Shown: positions 1 through 10,141 of the stretch, in pieces
Layout: every line of letters begins with the position of its first letter
How positions within the stretch are numbered: the stretch's first letter is position 1
NCBI GenBank assembly: GCA_041477875.1
Contig: JBGOVA010000001.1
Coordinates: 1-64,000 of the forward strand
Direction of reading: 5' to 3'
Length of the DNA stretch: 64,000 nt
Source of the DNA: SZUA-430 sp041477875
Lineage (GTDB): Bacteria > Pseudomonadota > Alphaproteobacteria > Micropepsales > Micropepsaceae
Made by a program: the position numbers and the translations under genes
Notes under the pieces: generated by a model
Told to the model about the DNA's origin: nothing
What the model saw: the letters and a program-made list of their open reading frames with translations, nothing else
Databases searched by the model: none

Positions 1-44
1 GCACGAAACAGAATTCGGAGTTCTTCGATTCGATGAACACGTAA
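1..44 (+). CDS. possible 3' end of an upstream gene (partial)
   Basis: A frame open from the first bases of the window (codons from base 3) ends in TAA at 42-44 and reads ...NSEFFDSMNT. The polar C-terminal composition looks like coding sequence, but only 13 codons are visible, so the gene cannot be identified. The call is weak and rests only on the open frame and its position just upstream of the next same-strand gene. Confidence 0.3.
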   Translation, partial: TKQNSEFFDSMNT

Positions 45-65
45 GAAACGCAAGGTCGCCGCGCG

Positions 66-485
66 ATGAAACTCGCGACGACCACGTTAACAGTGCGCAC
101 CGGCGGCCCCGGTCTGACCGACATCACCGCCGACGTTGCGCGCTGGCTGGCGAAGGAGCGGGCAGGCGAGGGGCAGCTGACGCTCTTCATCCGCCACACG
201 TCGGCCTCGCTCGTCATCCAGGAGAACGCCGACCCCGACGTGCTCAAGGACCTCGAAGCCTTCATGAAGCGCGTGGCGCCCTGGGACGAAACCCTCTACC
301 GCCACCGCACCGAAGGCCCCGACGACATGCCGGCCCATATCCGCGCCGCGCTCACGAACGTGTCGCTGACCATCCCCGTGACCGGCGGCCGCCTGGCGTT
401 GGGCACCTGGCAGGCCGTCTATCTGTGGGAGCACCGGGCCGCACCCCAGCAGCGCGAGATCGTGGCCCAGCTTCTCTGCGCGTGA
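66..485 (+). CDS. yjbQ: YjbQ family protein (UPF0047)
   Basis: This 139-aa protein has the full length of the YjbQ/UPF0047 family. It shows the family core HTSASLVIQENADP at about residues 44-57, followed by the conserved DVLKDLEAF helix, and ends in the usual GTWQAVYLWEHR strand. Family members form small trimeric barrels; E. coli YjbQ has weak thiamine-phosphate synthase activity, but the physiological role is not settled. It starts at ATG 66. It is followed after 68 bp by an unrelated secreted protein, so context adds little. The family call is firm and the function is open. Confidence 0.9.
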   Translation: MKLATTTLTVRTGGPGLTDITADVARWLAKERAGEGQLTLFIRHTSASLVIQENADPDVLKDLEAFMKRVAPWDETLYRHRTEGPDDMPAHIRAALTNVSLTIPVTGGRLALGTWQAVYLWEHRAAPQQREIVAQLLCA

Positions 486-553
486 CTGTGCCCGGAAGGT
501 TCGGGTAATTTCCCGCGGGCTTAAGGCGGTGGCAACCCAACACGGATCTGACG

Positions 554-1423
554 ATGCGGGCGCTCGGACGAATTCTTGCTTCAGTGACTCTCTTCCTCGC
601 CGTCGCATCCGCGCACGCTGAAGGCGTCGAACTATCACAGGAGCGCCAAGCCTATCTCGAAGGCGTATGGAGCGGCGTCTCGGCCGACGTCAGCGCCGAC
701 AAACTATGCTCGCTCACCGCCCCGCCCGCGGGCGCGACGACGCTCTCGATCGAGTTCTTGCGCTCAGGCGGTATGGCATTCGCCGACGACGGCAGCGAAG
801 CCGCTATCCGCGGACCGATCGTGGAAGCGAGCGAGGCGAACGGCGTCGTCTCGCTCACCTTCGGCAACGAGGTCTGGCGCCTGCGTCCCGACAGCGACAA
901 GGTAATGTCGCGCGTCCGCTCGTCCGCCTCGCTCGGCGGCGACGTGGACTCGATGGTGTTCAAGCGCTGCCAGAGAGCCGCCGACCGCGGCACCATCGAC
1001 CTCGACCGCGACGGCCTGACGTTCCTCGCCGCCGATCTTCCGGGCGACGAAGCGTACTTCATGGACGACCGGCTCGCGGCCAAGACCGGCAAGCGCTGCG
1101 CGGTCGAGGAAACGCAATATTTGTTTTTCGTCCTGCTGGGCCCGTCGGAATTCAGGGTCAGCCGCTGGAACAGCTTCGCGCTCGCCGACAAACTCGCGTC
1201 CAACCAGCCGATCAAATTACCCCCGCTCGATCCCGTCGCGAATTGGAAGATCGAAAGCGCGCGCGCGGACGGTGCGAAATATGTCGTCCGTATGCGCGAC
1301 TACGATGACGCAAAGGCGTTGCCCGAAACCATTCACATCGAAGTCAAGCCCGGCGGCTCGATCGCCATCCCCGAATGGCACCGCACGTTCATCCGCTGCA
1401 AGGGCTTCCAGTCGCGGAGCTAG
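554..1423 (+). CDS. hypothetical secreted protein, 289 aa
   Basis: I do not recognise this family. The N-terminus (MRALGRILASVTLFLAVASAHA) is a typical Sec signal peptide with cleavage after AHA, so the protein is probably periplasmic. The mature part has several cysteines (for example KLC, KRC, KRCAVEE and FIRCKG near the C-terminus) that could form disulfides, and many short polar beta-type stretches. It ends 19 bp before the aldose dehydrogenase gene on the same strand, so the two may be co-transcribed. No catalytic motif is evident. Confidence 0.7.
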   Translation: MRALGRILASVTLFLAVASAHAEGVELSQERQAYLEGVWSGVSADVSADKLCSLTAPPAGATTLSIEFLRSGGMAFADDGSEAAIRGPIVEASEANGVVSLTFGNEVWRLRPDSDKVMSRVRSSASLGGDVDSMVFKRCQRAADRGTIDLDRDGLTFLAADLPGDEAYFMDDRLAAKTGKRCAVEETQYLFFVLLGPSEFRVSRWNSFALADKLASNQPIKLPPLDPVANWKIESARADGAKYVVRMRDYDDAKALPETIHIEVKPGGSIAIPEWHRTFIRCKGFQSRS

Positions 1424-1442
1424 GGTCTCGCAGGAGCACATG

Positions 1443-2576
1443 ATGAAACTCTATGTTGGCGCCATCTTCGCCGTTGTATTCGCCGTTGTCTTCGCGGCCG
1501 GGTTTGCGGGCGCCTGCCAGGCGAACAACGCTCAAACCGTCGACACGAAATCGGGCAAGGTCGTCATCGAGACTCTGGCGGAAGGTCTCGATCATCCGTG
1601 GGGCATGGCGTTCCTGCCCGACGGCCGGCTGTTGGTTACGGAGCGCGCCGGCCGCCTGCGCATTCTCGGCACCGACAACAAACTGTCGCCACCGCTTGCT
1701 GGCGTGCCGGAAGTCTACGCCAGCGGGCAGGGCGGCCTGCTCGACGTAGCGCTCGATCCCGACTTCGCCGCCAACCGCACGATCTTCTTGTCGTTCGCCG
1801 AACCTGGCGGCGACGGCGCCTCGACCGCGCTGGCGCGCGCCACGCTCGGCGACAAAGGGCTCACGGGGCTCAAGGTCATCTTCAGCCAGCAGCCGAAAGT
1901 GTCGGGCTCAGGCCACTTCGGCGGCCGCATCGTTTTCGCGCACGATGGCCATCTCTTCTTCACGATGGGCGAACGCCAAAAGTTCGATCCGTCGCAAGAT
2001 CTCATGAGCCATCTCGGCAAAGTCATCCGCCTCAACCGCGACGGTACGGTCCCCAAGGACAATCCGTTCGTCGGCCGTGCGGATGCGAAGCCGGAGATTT
2101 GGTCCTACGGCCACCGCAACGTGCAAGGTGCGGCGATCGAGCCCTCGACCGGCACGCTGTGGACGATCGAATTCGGACCGCGGGGCGGAGACGAATTGAA
2201 TCGGCCAGAAGCCGGCAAGAACTACGGTTGGCCGCTCGTCAGCTGGGGCAACCACTACGACGGCCGCGACATCCCCGACCCGCCGACGCGTCCCGACCTT
2301 GTCGATGCGGTCAAGTATTGGAACCCGGTGATTTCACCCTCCGGCATGATCTTCTACACGGGCGCGACGTTTGCGCAGTGGAAGAACAACCTGCTCGTCG
2401 CCTGCCTGAGCGGCCAAGCGGTGACGCGATTGAAGATCGAGGGCGGCAAGGTCACGGACGAAGAACGCATCGCAATGGGCACGCGCATCCGCGACGTCGA
2501 ACAAGGCCCCGACGGTTCGATCTATCTGGCGACCGACGAATCCAACGGAAAAATCTGGCGCCTCCGCCCGCAGTAG
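1443..2576 (+). CDS. PQQ-dependent aldose sugar dehydrogenase-like protein (YliI/Asd family)
   Basis: A 377-aa protein with an N-terminal signal peptide (residues about 1-25, ending near AGACQA) followed by the six-bladed propeller of the soluble glucose/sorbosone dehydrogenase family. Family landmarks are GLDHPWGMAFLPDGRLLVTE near residue 45, the GHFGGR segment, SYGHRNVQG and EFGPRGGDELN, which carry the PQQ and Ca-binding loops in characterised relatives. It would oxidise aldose sugars in the periplasm if PQQ is available; no pqq genes are in the window. The start at 1443 was preferred over ATG 1440 because an AGGAG at 1432-1436 lies 6 nt upstream. Its 3' end faces the small minus-strand gene near 2.6-2.9 kb. 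Confidence 0.87.
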   Translation: MKLYVGAIFAVVFAVVFAAGFAGACQANNAQTVDTKSGKVVIETLAEGLDHPWGMAFLPDGRLLVTERAGRLRILGTDNKLSPPLAGVPEVYASGQGGLLDVALDPDFAANRTIFLSFAEPGGDGASTALARATLGDKGLTGLKVIFSQQPKVSGSGHFGGRIVFAHDGHLFFTMGERQKFDPSQDLMSHLGKVIRLNRDGTVPKDNPFVGRADAKPEIWSYGHRNVQGAAIEPSTGTLWTIEFGPRGGDELNRPEAGKNYGWPLVSWGNHYDGRDIPDPPTRPDLVDAVKYWNPVISPSGMIFYTGATFAQWKNNLLVACLSGQAVTRLKIEGGKVTDEERIAMGTRIRDVEQGPDGSIYLATDESNGKIWRLRPQ

Positions 2577-2604
2577 CGGTTCCGACAATTGGCCAAGGGC
2601 TACT

Positions 2605-2879
2605 TCATCGAGGAAAAACGTAAAGCCCTTGTCGGGCCCGCCGCGCTTGGCGACGCGGCGGACCTCTTCAACATAAACCTTTGCGAGTTTCGGTTTCGGG
2701 GCGCCGGCGCGCAGTTTCAACTTTGGATCGTCCTTCAACAGCGCCACCACGGCGAGTTCGGCGCTCTCAGGCGAGGCGGCGTCCACCCATCGCGTTGTGA
2801 AGAACCCCACCAGCGACTTCTGGCGCGCGAGATAGCCAGGGAAATTCTCACCTCTCACAAGGCATCGATACAAAGGCAT
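2605..2879 (-). CDS. small conserved-looking hypothetical protein, possibly frameshifted at its 3' end
   Basis: Translation from ATG 2879 gives MPLYRCLVRGENFPG... through a KVYVEE segment to GFTFFLDE, about 92 aa of sensible compact sequence. The frame then continues with low-complexity sequence to 2334, running 243 bp antisense through the aldose dehydrogenase. One extra T in the T5 tract (A5 at 2614-2618 on the plus strand) would give ...GFTFFPR and a stop at 2605-2607. I therefore give the shorter extent. The gene starts 8 bp after the SDR stop and is probably co-transcribed with it. The function is unknown. Confidence 0.55.
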
Positions 2880-2887
2880 CGTCGACC

Positions 2888-3691
2888 TCAGCGCGCCGTC
2901 ATCCCGCCGTCGACGACGACCTCCGATCCGGTCATGAAGGCCGCGTCGTCCGACGCCAGGAACACGACCGCGTTCGCGATGTCCGCGGCAAGCCCCAGCC
3001 GCCCGAGCGGATGCAGCGCGATCATGTTCGCGCGCACTTCGTTGGCGCTGCCGGCACCCGTCGCCACGAAATCGTCCATCACCTTCTGGCCCATCATCGT
3101 GTCGATGACGCCGGGATGAATCGAGTTGACGCGGATCTTGTGGCCGAGCGTCGCGCACTCGAGCGCCGCGCCCTTTGTCATCAACCGCACGGCGCCCTTC
3201 GATGCGTTGTAGGGCACCGCGAACGCAGCCCCTGTCAGCCCCGCGACGGAGGAGAGGTTGACGATCGACCCGCCGCCCGGCCATTGCTGCGCGCGCTTGG
3301 CGATCGCGGGGATCGAAGTCTTCATCCCCAAAAACACGCCTTCGACGTTGATCGCCTGCATGTTGCGAAACTCTTCGATCGAGGTTTCGCTCATGGGCTT
3401 CAACGCGAAGATGCCGGCGTTGTTGAGCAGGATGTCGAGCCCGCCGAAGCGTCGCTCCGCTTCGCCGACGGCTGCCTGCCACGCGCCCTCGTCGCGCACG
3501 TCGTGATGGCGATAGCCGGCGCGCCCGCCGCTGGACGCGATCGCCGCCGCCGTCCGCTCGCCGTCCTCATCCAAGACATCGGTGATCAAGACGGCGGCCC
3601 CGGCGTCCGCGAGCGCTTTGGCGGACGCCGCCCCGATGCCGCGCGCGCCGCCGGTTACCAGTGCGACCCGTCCCTGAAGTTTCCCAGCCAT
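2888..3691 (-). CDS. SDR family oxidoreductase
   Basis: A classical short-chain dehydrogenase of 267 aa. The NAD(P)-binding motif TGGARGIG lies at about residues 14-21, the NNAG motif at about 90, the catalytic Ser in NLSSVAG at about 145 and the catalytic YNASK at about 160. Asp in the second strand (LITDVLDEDG) suggests NAD(H) preference. The C-terminal FMTGSEVVVDGG is typical of 3-oxoacyl-ACP reductase and alcohol dehydrogenase-like SDRs. The substrate cannot be told. It is divergent from the HD-domain gene across 127 bp and is followed by the small hypothetical gene. Confidence 0.92.
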   Translation of the reverse strand: MAGKLQGRVALVTGGARGIGAASAKALADAGAAVLITDVLDEDGERTAAAIASSGGRAGYRHHDVRDEGAWQAAVGEAERRFGGLDILLNNAGIFALKPMSETSIEEFRNMQAINVEGVFLGMKTSIPAIAKRAQQWPGGGSIVNLSSVAGLTGAAFAVPYNASKGAVRLMTKGAALECATLGHKIRVNSIHPGVIDTMMGQKVMDDFVATGAGSANEVRANMIALHPLGRLGLAADIANAVVFLASDDAAFMTGSEVVVDGGMTAR

Positions 3692-3818
3692 GTTGCGCTC
3701 CGCTGACTATTTCACACACTGTTTGCGCCTTTTCGCCGAACGTCAAACGGCGCCGAATTGACGCCATGCGAAGATCGCGTCACGCTGCAGCCATTGTGAA
3801 ATTGGGAGTCCGCCGCCG

Positions 3819-4424
3819 ATGACCGAGGAATCGCACGACCGTGCCAAGTACCACGCCATGATCGACGGCACTGCGGAAGATTGGCAGACCATCGTCAAGC
3901 ACGTCGCGCCCTTTCAGAAAGAGCTCCCGAACCGCATCATCGCTCATCTCAATCTGTTGAAGGGTGACTGCGGCGGCTTCCCCGTCGACCGCTTGGAGCA
4001 CTGCCTGCAAACCGCGACGCGCGCGCATCAAGCCTGCGAGGACGAGGAGTACGTCGTCTGCGCGCTCGTCCACGACATCGGCGACACGCTCGGCCCCGCA
4101 AACCACGCCGACGTCGCAGCCGTGATCGTGAAGCCCTACGTCTCGCAGAAGAACCACTGGATCGTCGAGAAGCACGGCATGTTCCAGGGCTACTACTTCT
4201 TCCACTTCCTGGGGCTGGACCGGAACATGCGCGACCAATATCGCGGCCACCCGCATTTCGAGCCGACCGCTCGGTTCTGTCACCTCTACGACCAGAACTC
4301 GTTCGACCCGAATTTCACATCGATGCCGCTCTCGGCCTTCGAGCCCATGATCGCGCGCGTGTTCGCACGCCCGAAGAATTCGATGTACTTGCGCAAGGAC
4401 GGCGCGCAAGCGGCCGCCGAATAA
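3819..4424 (+). CDS. HD-domain protein (MIOX/PhnZ-like)
   Basis: This 201-aa protein carries a complete metal-binding HD set: LEHCLQTA with the first His at about residue 62, VHDIGD at about 88-93, NHAD near 100 and KHGMFQGYYFFH near 124-135. The spacing and the HDIGD form resemble the diiron oxygenase branch of the HD superfamily (myo-inositol oxygenase, PhnZ/TmpB) more than nucleotide phosphohydrolases. No phosphonate or inositol genes are nearby, so the substrate is unknown. It lies divergent to the SDR and convergent with the quinone oxidoreductase (3 bp between stops). Confidence 0.75.
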   Translation: MTEESHDRAKYHAMIDGTAEDWQTIVKHVAPFQKELPNRIIAHLNLLKGDCGGFPVDRLEHCLQTATRAHQACEDEEYVVCALVHDIGDTLGPANHADVAAVIVKPYVSQKNHWIVEKHGMFQGYYFFHFLGLDRNMRDQYRGHPHFEPTARFCHLYDQNSFDPNFTSMPLSAFEPMIARVFARPKNSMYLRKDGAQAAAE

Positions 4425-4427
4425 ACG

Positions 4428-5411
4428 TCACGCAGCGTCCGGAATGAGCACCAGCGACCCGGTCGTCTGGCGGCTCTCGAGCGCGCGGTGCGCTTCGGCG
4501 GCTTGCGACAGCGGAAACCGCTTGGGCTCGTTCTTGCGGATCACCCCGCGCCCGACGAGCTCGAAGAGTTCGCCCGCCGCGACATCGAGTTCGCTGGGCG
4601 TCGAGACGTAGTTCGCAAGCGTCGGTCGCGTGAAATAGAGCGACCCCTTCTGCGCCAGGACTGACGCGTCGAACGGCGGCACCGGCCCGCTCGCGTTGCC
4701 GAAGCTGACGAACAAGCCCAGCGGCGATAGCGAGTCGAGCGACGCCATGAACGTGTCGCGCCCGACGGAATCGTAAACCACGGGCACGCCCTTGCCGCCG
4801 GTGATCTCGCGCACGCGCGTCGCGATATTTTCGCGCGACGACACGATGACGTGATGACAGCCGAGCCGCTGCGCCAGCGCGACCTTGCTGTCGTTGCCGA
4901 CGGTACCGATGACGGTCGCGCCGAGGAAGCGCGCCCACTGCACCGCGATCATGCCGACCCCGCCCGCCGCCGCGTGATAGAGGATCGTTTCGCCTTCCTT
5001 CACGCGGTGCGTGCGGCGCAGCAGGTAGTGCGCCGTCAGGCCTTTCAGCATGATGGCGGCGGCGAGCTCGTCGCTCACGCCCTCGGGAATCTTGACCGCG
5101 CGATTGGCGACCACGTTCGACGCCTCGCTATAGGCGCCGATGGGACCCGACGCGTAGGCGATACGGTCGCCCTCGCGAAAGCGCGCGACGTTGGGACCGA
5201 CGCTTTCGACCACGCCGGCGGCTTCCAGCCCAAGCCCGGAGGGCAGGGGAACTTTGTAGAGTCCGGTGCGGTGATAGATGTCGATGAAGTTGACGCCGAT
5301 CGCCTTGTGGCGCACGCGCACTTCGCCCTCGCCGGGCGGACGCAACGCGACGTCCTGGAACAACAATACGTCGACCCCGCCCGTCTTCTCGAATCGGATC
5401 GCGCGCGTCAT
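4428..5411 (-). CDS. quinone oxidoreductase family protein (zinc-less MDR)
   Basis: A 327-aa medium-chain dehydrogenase/reductase like NADPH:quinone reductase Qor. It has the N-terminal GroES-like fold (GEGEVRVRHKAIGVNFIDIY), the typical quinone-reductase sequence YHRTGLYKVPLPSGLGLEAAG split over residues about 50-72, and a Rossmann AAAGGVGMIAVQWAR motif near 150. No catalytic zinc cysteines are present. An ATG at 5411 was chosen over an in-frame TTG at 5417. It begins 9 bp after the dienelactone hydrolase stop, so the two are probably one operon, perhaps for detoxifying quinones or enones. Confidence 0.88.
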   Translation of the reverse strand: MTRAIRFEKTGGVDVLLFQDVALRPPGEGEVRVRHKAIGVNFIDIYHRTGLYKVPLPSGLGLEAAGVVESVGPNVARFREGDRIAYASGPIGAYSEASNVVANRAVKIPEGVSDELAAAIMLKGLTAHYLLRRTHRVKEGETILYHAAAGGVGMIAVQWARFLGATVIGTVGNDSKVALAQRLGCHHVIVSSRENIATRVREITGGKGVPVVYDSVGRDTFMASLDSLSPLGLFVSFGNASGPVPPFDASVLAQKGSLYFTRPTLANYVSTPSELDVAAGELFELVGRGVIRKNEPKRFPLSQAAEAHRALESRQTTGSLVLIPDAA

Positions 5412-5420
5412 GGCCAAGCC

Positions 5421-6119
5421 TCAATGCAGATGGGTTTGGAAGAATTCCGCGCTGCGCTTGTTGGCGAGGTCGGCCGCCTCCTTGTCGTAGTGCTGACCGC
5501 CGATGCGCGCGAACGCATGATCGACCTTCGGGTAGACATGCGCCGTCGCCAGGGCAAGATCTTTGAGCGCGTCGACGATCTGCGATTGCGCAGCCGTCGG
5601 GACGAACTGATCCTTCGCCGCGATATGCAGCAGGAGGGGTTTCTTGATCTTGTCCTTTTCGTTCAGGTGCTGCTCGATGCTGACGCCGTAATAACCGACC
5701 GCAGCGTCCACATTTGTCCGCGTCGCCGTCAGGTAGGCAAGCAGCCCGCCTAGACAATATCCAACCGCGCCGATTTTGGGTCCGGCGCCGGGCACGCCGC
5801 GCAAGTGCGTGATCGAGGCTTGGATGTCCTTGATGCCGGTGTCGACGTTGAACTTCTGATAAAGGTCGAACGCCTTCTTCCACTCGGCCTCCGACTTGTC
5901 CGTGATCTGCACGTTGGGTTCGATGCGCCAGAACAAGTCGGGCGCCAGCGCGAAATAACCCCGGCCCGCAAGCTCGTCGCAGACGCCGCGAACGAAGCCG
6001 TTGACGCCGAAGATCTCTTGGATGACGACGATGCCCGGCCCCTTATGCGTCGCGGGCTGGGCGAGATAGGCGCTGAACTTTCCGTCGGGTCCTGCGACCG
6101 TGATGTCGGTGCCGGGCAT
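5421..6119 (-). CDS. dienelactone hydrolase family protein
   Basis: A 232-aa alpha/beta hydrolase of the dienelactone hydrolase (carboxymethylenebutenolidase) family. The nucleophile elbow is GYCLGG, with Cys as nucleophile as in true dienelactone hydrolases. The acid is probably in AAKDQFVP and the His in VDHAFAR near the C-terminus. The N-terminal IVVIQEIFGVNGFVRGVCDE is characteristic. No signal peptide is present, so it is cytoplasmic. It lies between the DUF255 protein (33 bp upstream) and the quinone oxidoreductase on the same strand. No chlorocatechol pathway genes are present, so a broad detoxifying role is more likely. Confidence 0.92.
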   Translation of the reverse strand: MPGTDITVAGPDGKFSAYLAQPATHKGPGIVVIQEIFGVNGFVRGVCDELAGRGYFALAPDLFWRIEPNVQITDKSEAEWKKAFDLYQKFNVDTGIKDIQASITHLRGVPGAGPKIGAVGYCLGGLLAYLTATRTNVDAAVGYYGVSIEQHLNEKDKIKKPLLLHIAAKDQFVPTAAQSQIVDALKDLALATAHVYPKVDHAFARIGGQHYDKEAADLANKRSAEFFQTHLH

Positions 6120-6152
6120 GGGATGGCCTCCTGGCGATGTCGAAGGTTGAAA

Positions 6153-8219
<2,067 letters not shown>

Positions 8220-8349
8220 GGATCAGGACGCTCCTTGAGCGCTGGCGCGAGGGTGGAAAAGCATGTGCTGCGTCCGGCCGCAGCCCGCGCTAAGGTCGAT
8301 GCGCGTTGTGCGAGTGCCAACATTAAGCGGAAGGCCGTACGTTCGAGCG

Positions 8350-8631
8350 ATGAAAATCACAATTGAAGTCGATTGTACACCCGCCGAAGCCAGGTCCTTC
8401 ATGGGCCTGCCGGACGTGGAACCACTCCAGGCCGAGGTGATGGGCGAGATCCAGCGCCGCGCCATGCAGGCGCTGGCCATGACCGATCCTCAGCAGCTCC
8501 TGAAGAACTGGGTCCCCTGGGGCGCGCAAGGGCTCGAGACCTTCCAAAGCTTCATGCGCGCCGCGACCGGCAGCCAGCCGAAGAACGGCAACAAGGACGA
8601 AGAGCCGCCAAAGCCGAGATCGCGCAGCTGA
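8350..8631 (+). CDS. DUF6489 family protein, 93 aa
   Basis: A small protein starting MKITIEVDCTPAEARSF, with the segment FMGLPDVEPLQAEVM and an amphipathic C-terminal half containing WVPWGAQGLETFQ. This matches the alphaproteobacterial DUF6489 family, whose function is unknown. The tail is charged and proline-rich. The ATG at 8350 fits the family start. It sits 10 bp before mnmE on the same strand and is probably co-transcribed with it. Confidence 0.8.
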   Translation: MKITIEVDCTPAEARSFMGLPDVEPLQAEVMGEIQRRAMQALAMTDPQQLLKNWVPWGAQGLETFQSFMRAATGSQPKNGNKDEEPPKPRSRS

Positions 8632-8641
8632 TCGCCTGCCC

Positions 8642-10000
8642 ATGGAGCGGCGCGCGACGATCTTCGCCCTGTCGTCGGCCCGGGGCCGGGCAGGGGTCTG
8701 CGTCTTCCGGGTCTCCGGGTCCGCTGCCGGCGCCGCCGTTGGCGCGCTGACCGGCAGAGCGCTTCCCGAACCCCGTTACGCGGCGCTCCGGGATTTCAGT
8801 CTTGCCGACGGCACGCTGATCGATCGCGGCTTGCTGCTGTGGTTCCCCGCGCCGCATTCCTTCACCGGCGAAGACGTCGCCGAACTCCATCTCCACGGCG
8901 GCCCCGCGATCATCGCCGCGATGACGCGCCGTCTGGGCGAGATCGACGGCTTGCGCCCCGCGGATCCCGGAGAGTTCACCCGCCGCGCCTTCGCGAACGG
9001 CAAATTCGACCTGACCGAGGTCGAGGGCCTCGCCGACCTGATCGCGGCCGAGACGGAGCAACAGCGCCGCCTCGCACTCCGCCAGGTCCAAGGCGCGCTG
9101 AAAGAACTCTACGAGCGCTGGCGCACGGAGCTCGTGCGCGCACTCGCCCATCTCGAAGCCGCGATCGACTTCGCCGACGAAGAACTCCCGGACGATTTGA
9201 TCCCGGGCGTGCGCGCCGGCGTCGATCGCCTCGCAAGGGAGATCGCTTCCCATCTCGCGGATGATCGCCGCGGCGAGATCGTGCGCGACGGCTTCACCGT
9301 CGTGATCCTCGGCGCGCCGAACGTCGGCAAGTCCTCGCTCTTGAATGCGCTCGCGCGTCGCGAGGCCGCGATCGTATCGGCGATCCCCGGCACCACGCGC
9401 GATCCGATCGAAGTCGATCTCGACCTTGCCGGCTATGTCGTGACGCTGATCGATACGGCGGGCCTGCGCGATACGACGGACGTGATCGAAACCGAAGGCG
9501 TCAGGCGCGCGAGAGCGAAAGCCCAGGTCGCCGATCTTCGCCTCGGCGTCATCGACGGCAGCCACGAGCCCGAGCTTGATTCACGTGTGTCACGCGAGTT
9601 GTCGAAGCACGACGCCGTGCTGATCAACAAATGCGATGCGATGGGTCGCCGTACTGTCCCCGCAATTCTATCGCGCGACGGCGAACCGCTCCGCACGATG
9701 CGTGTCTCGGCGCTGACCGGCGAAGGCATGGACGCGCTTCTCGCGTGGCTCGAAGCGCAAGTGGTGGCAGCCGCCGGCGGATCGGAGTCGATGCCGATGA
9801 CGCGTGCCCGTCATCGCGAAGCGTTGCAGGATGCGCATTCCGCGCTGACGCGTGCACCGAAGGCGTTCGACGACAAAGCGCTCGATCTCGCCGCCGAAGA
9901 TTTGCGTATCGCCGCGCGAGCGCTCGGCCGCATCACCGGCCGCGTCGACGTCGAAGATCTTCTCGACGTGATCTTTCGCGAGTTCTGCATCGGCAAGTAA
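8642..10000 (+). CDS. mnmE: tRNA modification GTPase MnmE (TrmE)
   Basis: A 452-aa protein of standard length. With MnmG it installs the carboxymethylaminomethyl group at C5 of the wobble uridine of certain tRNAs. Domains in order are an N-terminal formyl-THF-binding domain (FALSSARGRAGV), a helical domain, and an inserted G domain with G1 GAPNVGKSS near 223, G3 DTAG near 268 and G4 NKCD near 330. The C-terminus is the invariant FCIGK with the functional Cys. It is the first gene of the conserved mnmE-mnmG-rsmG-parA-parB block. Confidence 0.97.
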   Translation: MERRATIFALSSARGRAGVCVFRVSGSAAGAAVGALTGRALPEPRYAALRDFSLADGTLIDRGLLLWFPAPHSFTGEDVAELHLHGGPAIIAAMTRRLGEIDGLRPADPGEFTRRAFANGKFDLTEVEGLADLIAAETEQQRRLALRQVQGALKELYERWRTELVRALAHLEAAIDFADEELPDDLIPGVRAGVDRLAREIASHLADDRRGEIVRDGFTVVILGAPNVGKSSLLNALARREAAIVSAIPGTTRDPIEVDLDLAGYVVTLIDTAGLRDTTDVIETEGVRRARAKAQVADLRLGVIDGSHEPELDSRVSRELSKHDAVLINKCDAMGRRTVPAILSRDGEPLRTMRVSALTGEGMDALLAWLEAQVVAAAGGSESMPMTRARHREALQDAHSALTRAPKAFDDKALDLAAEDLRIAARALGRITGRVDVEDLLDVIFREFCIGK

Positions 10001-10042
10001 GGGTCACAAGCGGCGTCAATGCAGAACGCTGCGAGTCGTTAA

Positions 10043-10072
10043 GACTCACATGAAACCGGACTCATATGAAAC
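10043..10072. repeat. two direct repeats resembling half-degenerate parS (ACTCAyATGAAAC)
   Basis: The mnmE-mnmG gap contains GACTCACATGAAAC at 10043-10056 and GACTCATATGAAAC at 10059-10072, offset by 16 bp. Compared with the parS core GTTTCACGTGAAAC they match 11 and 10 of 14 positions. The conserved right arm (TGAAAC) is intact and the central CG is replaced. They may be weak ParB sites or a promoter/operator repeat for mnmG. Confidence 0.4.
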
Positions 10073-10141
10073 GTCCGCGTACGGAGCGTCGCCCGCTACG
10101 CTTTGACTCAAACCCTCGCTCTGCTGTATCGCCTCGCCGTC

